Below are positions 57,370 to 64,000 of a DNA stretch of 64,000 bases, piece by piece. The stretch is from Prinsepia uniflora (taxonomy: Eukaryota > Streptophyta > Magnoliopsida > Rosales > Rosaceae). The notes under the pieces are model-generated. The model had not been told where the DNA came from and did not search any database. It worked only from the letters and a program-made list of their open reading frames with translations. A program made the position numbers and the translations under genes. Positions within the stretch are counted from its first letter, which is position 1, and every line of letters starts with the position of its first letter. The DNA lies in contig CM064862.1 of the NCBI GenBank assembly GCA_032719365.1, forward strand, positions 54,589,840 to 54,653,839. The letters run 5' to 3'.

Positions 57370-57806
57370 GGTGTATGTTTAAATTTTCATGATATGGACG
57401 ATCATGTTATTGTGCTTATTTATGATTATGTTAGTTAAATCCATATTGATCTTATGAGTGTGTGAAAATCTATTGCTAATGATCTTATTATAGTTGATGT
57501 TAATGGCAGACTTTTGTCATTTTGATATTCATGTGTATTTGATGAATTATGAATTCATATAACATTTAGTAATGGAATGCTAAGAATGACTCTAGTAAAA
57601 AATGAGTTAGTAGGTGCCGCCACTTGACGAGACTAGTGAGTTGGATGCGGACGGTAATCCCACAAGGACGGTTTTTTTTTTTTTGTTATATACTTAAATG
57701 TGAACATTGGTCAAATTAGTAATATCCCTTATCTAACAAAAGTTTGTTAGACGGAAGTAAGACCGGCCCAATATTCCCTAAATTTTAGGGACGGGTCCTA
57801 TCAACT

Positions 57807-57818
57807 TGGTATTAGAGC
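57807..57818 (+). promoter_or_regulatory. Primer-binding site, initiator tRNA-Met type
   Basis: TGGTATTAGAGC matches the TGGTATCAGAGC site for initiator tRNA-Met except for one base and lies three bases after L11. It shows that L11 is a 5' LTR and that the family is a genuine LTR retrotransposon. Confidence 0.85.
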
Positions 57819-59147
57819 TTAGGAATTGAATAATTTGTTCATGAAATATGAGCTTCGTACTTTAATTTTTTTTATATTACATAATTTATATGATAATGAT
57901 TTGATTCTGTTTTATTAAAGTTTGATAAAATCACTCAAACCTACGTTTTACGAGATATTTGCTTACGAACGTTGTTGGACAAAAAATTGACATGGAATTT
58001 GCTTTGATCGGAAGTGTGAGCCAAGATTATTAAATGATTTTTGTGACAATGATTTGGATTTTGTTTCTAAATGTGTGTTGATAATTCAGGAAAATTTTAA
58101 CTGAATTTTGGTTTCACATAATTATAGATTTTCGGGAATTTTAAATAGATTTTAAATACTCGTTAGACAATTTTCATAAAAATAGGTGTAAAAAATAGAA
58201 CCGGATTTTAAGGTGACATTTGCTTTTAAGGAATAAGTATACGAAGTATGCGGATGATTTTCATTAAAAAAAAATGTTATTTGTGCACTTTTTACGAGAT
58301 TTGATGGAAAATATGTTTTGGGTGTAGGCCCAGTTTTGTAAAATTGAGATTTGCGTTATGCGATCGATCTGTGCTAGAAGTATGTTTTCTCGAAATTTGT
58401 GACATGTTATGGCTTTGTGTGATTTTGGTGATAATTGGTTGACTCTAGCTTCATGCAAGTTTACGAGGTTAGTAGTTTAATTGTGCCCATGAATTTGTGC
58501 ACATTTTACGAAGATTTACGAGAGTTATGTTGAGTTTAAACTTCAAAACTAAAATGATAATGTGAATTTTAATGAAAAGCAACTATGTGGTGAATATGCA
58601 GCTGATTTGAGGAACTAACATTTTTTATCAATATATGTTTTTCGATATGTGTGCACGATTGTATATATGGACAGGTCTCTTTAGATAGTGCCTGAGCGAA
58701 TTGTCGACAGTCTAAGATGTCGGGATGGGCCCCATTCCTGAGACTAGTATGGTGTGAGATAACCGCTCAGATGTCGAGTTAGGCTCTGGTTCTTGAGTGG
58801 ATAGTGGTTGGTTGGTCTCGAACTTCGACCAAGGCTCCATCTCCCGAGACTGGTAGTGTGATAGTCAGTCTCAGACGTCGAGTAGGGCTTTGTATCCTAA
58901 GATTGGCACTGACTTAGACGTTGAGCAGAGCTCTAAATCCTAAGTCGGTATACACTCGGAAGTCGAGCTGGGCTCTGTATCCCGAGTGGTTTGTAGGTGG
59001 ATATCGGTTAGTCTCAGACATCGATCTGTGCTCTTTATTCTGAGAGTAACATTGTGGTGATGACTCAGATGTTGAGCTGGGCTCTGTATCCTTAATTAGT
59101 GCCCACGTAGACAGTGGTTTACCTACTGGTCATACGGATACCCCCGA
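57819..59147 (+). mobile_element. L12: LTR-like fragment with long-stem hairpin array
   Basis: After about 30 bases of leader the sequence turns into LTR-like blocks (TTTTACGAG, GGTGTAGGCCCAG) rather than gag, so a deletion has joined leader to another LTR. The array 58690-59100 has seven or eight units of 50-60 bases containing CAGACGTCGAG-TGGGCTCTGTATCC. The left limit is approximate. Confidence 0.55.
58690..59100 (+). repeat. Hairpin array with paired arm changes in L12
   Basis: Each unit is enclosed by short inverted arms about 22 bases apart. Examples are GACTTAG (58911-58917) with CTAAGTC (58940-58946) and CACTCGG (58953-58959) with CCGAGTG (58982-58988). Further units show GTCTCG with CGAGAC and TCTCAG with CTGAGA. 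The enclosed sequence stays similar. Confidence 0.82.
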
Positions 59148-59739
59148 TGACAGGACCCATCCCAATCCCCCCGGGATTACCGTGGAATGTGCCCTGCTCC
59201 CGTCCAACAAGGGGTGTCAGACAAGGGATAGCCAAGAGCCACTGCCCAACGGGGCATCCAGAGTGCGCAAGGATCGATGGAGGAGGTGTGCAATATCCCA
59301 GTCTCTGCTGCAATCGCATCCGTAATCAACCTGAAGGGCATTAAAACCAAAAGCTGTGAGTGGACAAAAACCAATAAGTTTATCAAATACATTTATAAGA
59401 CATTTATGCCCTCCAATAAAAACGTATGCATGCCACGAAAACCAGTAACCAAAACGTTTGCTCAACCGAGCCATTAGGGCCTTAGCTCAAAAACCGTTAA
59501 TCAAAAACCAAGTGTGGGAACTCAGCCCAAAACAGTGGAATATCACAACCATACATAAACAACCATGTAGGCCACCGCCCAAAGCCATAAATATAAATCC
59601 AAAAATCCAAAACCATTTAGGGTCCCCGACCCGACATACCATTTCATAACCAATAATCCATTTTTACCACATAACACATATCCAACCGAAAAGCCATTTC
59701 ATAGACTCATTAATCCATATTTTACCATTACCATCACCA

Positions 59740-59876
59740 GCATCCCAGATGCTTAGCGTCCCAGACGCTTGACGTCCCTGACGTCATATCTCACGGTTTC
59801 ATAAGCTACGTGTGTTGCCCGGGGTCTCTCCGGGTCCATATATCTGACATCCCGGATGTCTGACGTCCCTGACGTC
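59740..59876 (-). repeat. 5/6-3-5/6 hairpin array in L13
   Basis: The perfect hairpins are GCATC-CCA-GATGC (59740-59752), GCGTC-CCA-GACGC (59756-59768), GACGTC-CCT-GACGTC (59771-59785 and again 59862-59876) and GACATC-CCG-GATGTC (59846-59860). The same hairpin type occurs in L10 on the other strand. Confidence 0.9.
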
Positions 59877-60097
59877 AATCATAGCAATCCTGCTCCTGAG
59901 TCATCATACGGTCCGGCTGCTCCGTATAATGACCCCTCGCAGGCAATGCACCGTGACTTCCCCAGTGTCCCAGACATCTGGAGGAGACCATCATATATCC
60001 TTGTATCTAGATGGTATATGGAAAACAGTTTTATTAAATCCTTTTATCACATCATTACAATTGGGCCCTGCCCGAAATTTCCATAAAACCACGAAAT

Positions 60098-60460
60098 TCC
60101 ATTTAGGGTCCCTGACCCAAAATCACAATTATAATCATAGGGTCCCTGACCCGAAATCACATTTATAATCCAACTGGGCCTCATGCCCGATTTTATGAAT
60201 CACTGGGCCCACAGCCCGATTTGTAAACCAATTGGGCCCGCAGCCCGACTTTATAAACCCACTGGGCCCACGACCCGAATTCGTAAATCAACTGGGCCCC
60301 TGGCCCGATAACATAACTCAAATGGGTCTCAGCCCGATTTCATATCAACTGGGCCCCTGGCCCGATTTCATTAACCAACTGGACCCCCGGCCCGATTACG
60401 TACTCAAATGGACTCTAAATCCGAAATTTCCAAAACAAGTGGGCCTCAATCCCGAGTTTA
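60098..60460 (-). repeat. GGGNC hairpin array (about 12 units) in L13
   Basis: Units of roughly 25-35 bases carry GGGTC-CCT-GACCC, GGGCC-CCT-GGCCC, GGGC-CCACA-GCCC or GGGC-CTCAT-GCCC, usually followed by GA and a T-rich spacer. One decayed unit, GGA-CTCTAAA-TCC, still pairs. Several units (GGGCCCACGACCCGA, GGGTCTCAGCCCGA) have unpaired changes. Confidence 0.85.
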
Positions 60461-62305
60461 TATTTCCAATTTCAAAACCATTTCATCATATTATATCCCA
60501 GACCATGAATATGAAAAATCCATGCAGAACCGGAAAACCTCGATTTACGTGCAAGCACGTAAATCGCCTCGAAATACGTGAAACCGTACAATTTACCAAC
60601 AATCAAATCAACATCATACAACCACAATCACAATCCATATAAAACAGTTAGGCATGCATATAATTTATAAAACCAAAGTCCACTCACAGACCGTTTTAAC
60701 GGTATGCCTCGATACGGGTGCCACCGGCCCTCCCGGGCCACACCACTATCACCGGGACTCCCAATCCTGTCCAAATCACATTAGAGGGTCACTAACCTCA
60801 TCATTAACATCCTATCAAAGTCCCGTAATTTTGCCGAAGTTTTACTTATTTTTAAACTTAATTTAAAACCTTCGGACATCCCGAACACTATCGAGACGGT
60901 GTCCGATCGACACGAAATCAATTCCAAAATGTTCATTACATTAAATAGGACAGAAGTCATGTTGACCTCACCTCGAGATTCGTGCCCACGCGCTGCCGTG
61001 AGTGGCTGCGCGTGAAACTCACGTGCTTGCTACAGTGCATCGTCCTAACCCATATGTCTGGTAAACGGGTCCAATTTACCCGCGATACAACCCGGTTCAA
61101 TGTCCATCAATTCAGCCTTAATTCCTTCAATTGAGCATTCAGTTAGTTTCGTTTTAAGTCTAATTTAAGTTCTGTAAACTCAATTACATGAACACTTACC
61201 TAGATTCCATCGATTCCACGATGAACACGAAGAACACTCCGGTCACTGTTCAATCATGGGATTCCTTCAATGGCTGCAGGTTTCTTCCAATTGATGCATC
61301 CAGAAGCATCAATGGATCATGAGGAACAATTCCCCCACATCAATTTCGTCGTTTGATCACTAAATGATCACGACTCAAGCTCGAACACCGTCCACTGTGC
61401 AACCATGGAGCTTCATCGATCTCAACCGGTTTCCTTCAATTGATGAACCCAGAAGCATCGTGGGATCATGAGAAGTAGTTTCCCCACCTCAATTCTGTCG
61501 TCTAAACACTCCACGATCACGACTCAACCTCGAAATTTCAGAGACCTCCTTCCTTCTGTTCTTCCTCAATTCGACCCCAATTACCTTCGTTCTTGTTGCT
61601 GATCGGTTCGTATTGATCCCAGAAAGCTGAATGGGAGCTCAATTTCAATCCTCACGGCCTATAGTTTAAAATCCGATCTTCCCCCCCAAAATCCAAATTT
61701 TCGAATTCTCAGCTCCCAGCCTTCAATCGTTCCCAGTGTTTCCCCAGTTCGATTCACTCTCACAAATCTCACACAACTCACTCAAAACCGGCAGTGGAAG
61801 AGAGCCCAATTCTCTCAATTCAGTTTCCCCTAATTTGTGCACGGTTTAGAAAAACAAAGGGGATTAATTTAGGGAAATGGTGGATTAATGATGATGATGT
61901 AGTAATGATGATGTTTGGAGGGAAGCAAGGAGCTGGAAACAAGGGATGGGTGACACTTGTCACTCATCCGGATGTGCACAGTCAACGGTCACTATTTATT
62001 ATTATATTATTATTTTAATCTGAGCCTCAGTTCATTAGTTCGTTTCCTTGACCATAACGTCGTCGTCGAATCTCCAATTTCGGCATGCCGCCTGTCGTTG
62101 GATTCGTATCGACGATACCTACGTAACGGTCCTTGGCCCTCGTACATCGGACCTCCCGGTCAAAAAGTCAACATTTTGCCCACGACCAGGGGCAAAACGG
62201 TCATTTTGCACATTTTGTCCGATTCCGCCCTACTAACCACCGTTCAACCTCACTAATCAAGATTAATTACTAATCTAATCCCGGAATTCGGGACGGGTCG
62301 TTACA

Positions 62306-63645
62306 ATCTTCCCTCCTTAATAAATTTCGTCCTCGAAATTCCAACCGATCTAATCTTAACGTACTTCCCTCCTTAATTAGTTTCGCTCTCGAAACTCAAC
62401 TACCCTGATTCGACAAACACCCCGTGGAAAGTGGAATCGACCACGTAACACGTGTACACCCGTACACCAACTAATCAGACAAAACTTGTCTGCACTCTAC
62501 GTACCACTAATACTCTAAACGCAATGACTACATTCGACCCCGTCGAATGACTGAAACTACTTGTTTCGAATTTGACACCACTTGTCCAAACTACCCTCTC
62601 GTTGACGCAACAACTCGACGGTTCCTTTCCCACTCCCACTAGGAGTCAGCTGACCCCACTCAACAATCTATGTTGACACATCCTGACAATCTGTCACCAC
62701 ACAGTTGTTGTCAGTCGAAAACTGACACTAGACTCACTCGTGGCTACACATGCCACCAACGTACTTGACTTAGTAAACATTTACCGACCTTTCACACGAT
62801 CTGTGTGTAATTAAACACATCAGAAATACCATGACCCGTTGCATAGTAATGTCCGGCCCACAACTAATCTCATGGTATCGGAACCAATCCGACTACCAAC
62901 ACGCTCACCGACATACCTCGGGTATAACCCATATACCGTAACCAGACATCACAAGTCTACAAGGTATTGTACCTCGAACCATGTACGAAGTACACACATC
63001 TATCTAGTGACCAGACTACAACCACCTAGGTCATAGCCAAACACGTTTCAACAATGGAGCACCATTTGCCCAATCCAGCATGAGACAAATCGAAACTCCA
63101 CCCATCATCTAGTTCCAATTCCGAATCTGAATCCGCAATTTCGTAAGAAATCCCGGATCCAAGCCCAGACATCAAATTTTTAATTCATTTCCAAATCCGA
63201 ATCCGAAATCATTATTCCGTAAGCTAGCATTTGGAATAATCATTCCGTACCCAAATCCAGAAATATACTTTCAAGTTCCAAAATCGAATCCTGAATCGTC
63301 ACCCAGAAATTCGATTCCAAATCCCGAAATCTCATTTACATTTACCAAGACACACCAAAACCGAACCTATCGGTTACCCGTTCAATACCTCCAATTGACT
63401 TCATAGGGAAGCCAATCCAACCTCCACACGTCTAAGGTTGACAAAATTCAACTACCTTGAAAACCTACTCACCCGAGTAGAATACCACACGGGCTCCACT
63501 TCGAAAAGAAGTTCAACCCCGTCATTTACGACTCACACACCCAAGTTCGTATCGATCCTTGTCATTCCACCTAGGAAAACCAAGGATGATCCAACACAAT
63601 GACGCCAATACTCATCCTACGTGGATGCAACAAAACTCACTGCAC
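62306..63645 (-). mobile_element. Degraded interior of the long-LTR element, with polypurine tract
   Basis: The polypurine tract and TTTCGAGG block lie at 62306-62345 and appear again, altered, at 62367-62400. No integrase or RT frame is detectable. The segment 63100-63340 resembles LTR interior sequence (compare 25850-25990 inverted), so rearrangement is likely. Confidence 0.45.
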
Positions 63646-63870
63646 TCACAACATCCTCTGCCAACAAGCAGAAAATGAGAAATCTCGTTTACCTAATTTT
63701 GAATACGTAACTCCCCCTGATGACCCCACAACACACATGGGCTCACCAACCAATACACGCTCAACGTACTGGTAACTACAATCAATGTTTGCCAGGGCAG
63801 AAAGCAAGAAGTCAACCCCAATGACTTTGGAATACCAATCACCTAAACGAGCACCACTCTCGTTCCCCAA
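63646..63870 (-). pseudogene. Possible protease-end remnant of a Ty3/gypsy pol
   Basis: A 74-residue minus frame reads DWYSKVIGVDFLLSALANID, then C, and later VERVLVGEPMCVVGSSGG. This resembles the segment after the protease in plant chromovirus pol (VI.GMDWL..H.A.IDC ... V.F..PGEP ... G). The match is short and imperfect. If right, most of pol between here and the LTR L13 is deleted. Confidence 0.35.
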
Positions 63871-64000
63871 TCACAACTTTCCCCAAAACTAAGGTTCCAA
63901 CCATGTTGGAAACAGACATACTCCCAACGAGATGTCAAGTCTAACCACTAGACTTCCTACCTTCTCAACTCACTTGGACAACCCCGTGTCCACAATCAAT
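63871..64000. other. Window end, nothing recognised
   Basis: Probably interior of the same degraded element; no feature can be supported. Confidence 0.4.

Larger units (their letters stand above)
55195..57803 (+). mobile_element. L11: long LTR in 5' LTR position, carrying a hAT MITE
   Basis: It begins TGTAACACCCCGAAAATG and ends GGGACGGGTCCTATCA, followed after three bases by a primer-binding site. It is 2609 bases including a 554-base inserted MITE. The 3' mark survives as GTTAGACGGAAGTAAGAC. It lacks the bracket 10-mers, so it belongs to a more distant subfamily. It interrupts the LINE. A (GT)n run lies at 55512-55527. Confidence 0.85.
59148..62305 (-). mobile_element. L13: long LTR in 3' LTR position
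   Basis: The minus strand begins TGTAACGACCCGTCCCG at 62305 and ends GGGTCCTGTCA at 59148, 3158 bases. A polypurine tract (minus strand TTAAGGAGGGAAGAT) abuts the start. The bracket motifs on the plus strand are GTGAGTGGAC (59356-59365) and GTCCACTCAC (60678-60687). It contains two distinct hairpin arrays. Plus-strand frames such as 60232-60642 (repeated GPWPDFINQ-like words) are produced by the array, not by a gene. Confidence 0.88.

Noticed and set aside
60232..60642. 136-residue plus frame with repeated proline-rich words
   Set aside because: It is produced by the GGGNC hairpin array of L13, has no start context or homology, and the LTR reads the other way.

Overview
This window comes from a flowering-plant nuclear genome, most likely a eudicot. 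The evidence is two intron-rich host genes with plant-type products (an organellar cysteinyl-tRNA synthetase and a GT31 hydroxyproline O-galactosyltransferase resembling HPGT1) in a landscape of plant Ty3/gypsy, Ty1/copia, L1-type LINE and hAT-type elements. I cannot name the species. I see no bacterial, viral or organellar content and no CRISPR array.

Layout. From 1 to 7340 lie three long LTRs (L1-L3) of one abundant Ty3/gypsy family with Del/Tekay-like ends, and remnants of its internal region. From 7354 to 30684 lies one old Tat-lineage Ty3/gypsy element on the minus strand, split into pieces by three later insertions. A young Athila-like element (9706-19856, GTCCC target duplication) and two solo LTRs of the long-LTR family (20268-23312, ACTGG; 23764-26854, CTTCT) sit in its body. 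Removing the three brings its integrase, reverse transcriptase, two RNases H and protease back into order. Its tail carries an antisense, apparently spliced, coiled-coil gene. From 30685 to 38395 are five broken LTR copies in alternating orientation plus a gag remnant. From 38396 to 42906 is a decayed Ty1/copia pol interrupted by another solo LTR. The gene island runs from about 44200 to 53750: CysRS on the plus strand (9 exons) converging on the galactosyltransferase on the minus strand (12 exons). From 53850 to 64000 are a LINE remnant, a long LTR with a primer-binding site and an internal hAT-type MITE, an LTR fragment, a further long minus-strand LTR and degraded internal sequence.

The two host genes are ordinary housekeeping and cell-wall genes. 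The feature most worth attention is inside the long-LTR family. Six copies have a variable central domain bracketed by an inverted 10-mer (GTGAGTGGAC ... GTCCACTCAC). That domain is filled with arrays of tiny perfect hairpins whose two arms change together between units (for example GCATC/GATGC, GCGTC/GACGC, GACATC/GATGTC). This pattern of compensating arms recurs in several copies with unrelated stem sequences. I do not know of a description of it.

Limits. Exon boundaries were read by eye from frame continuity and GT-AG sites. LTR ends with target duplications or adjacent PBS/PPT are firm. Boundaries of truncated copies are approximate. Lineage names (Athila, Tat, Del/Tekay) rest on recalled motifs, not on a phylogeny.
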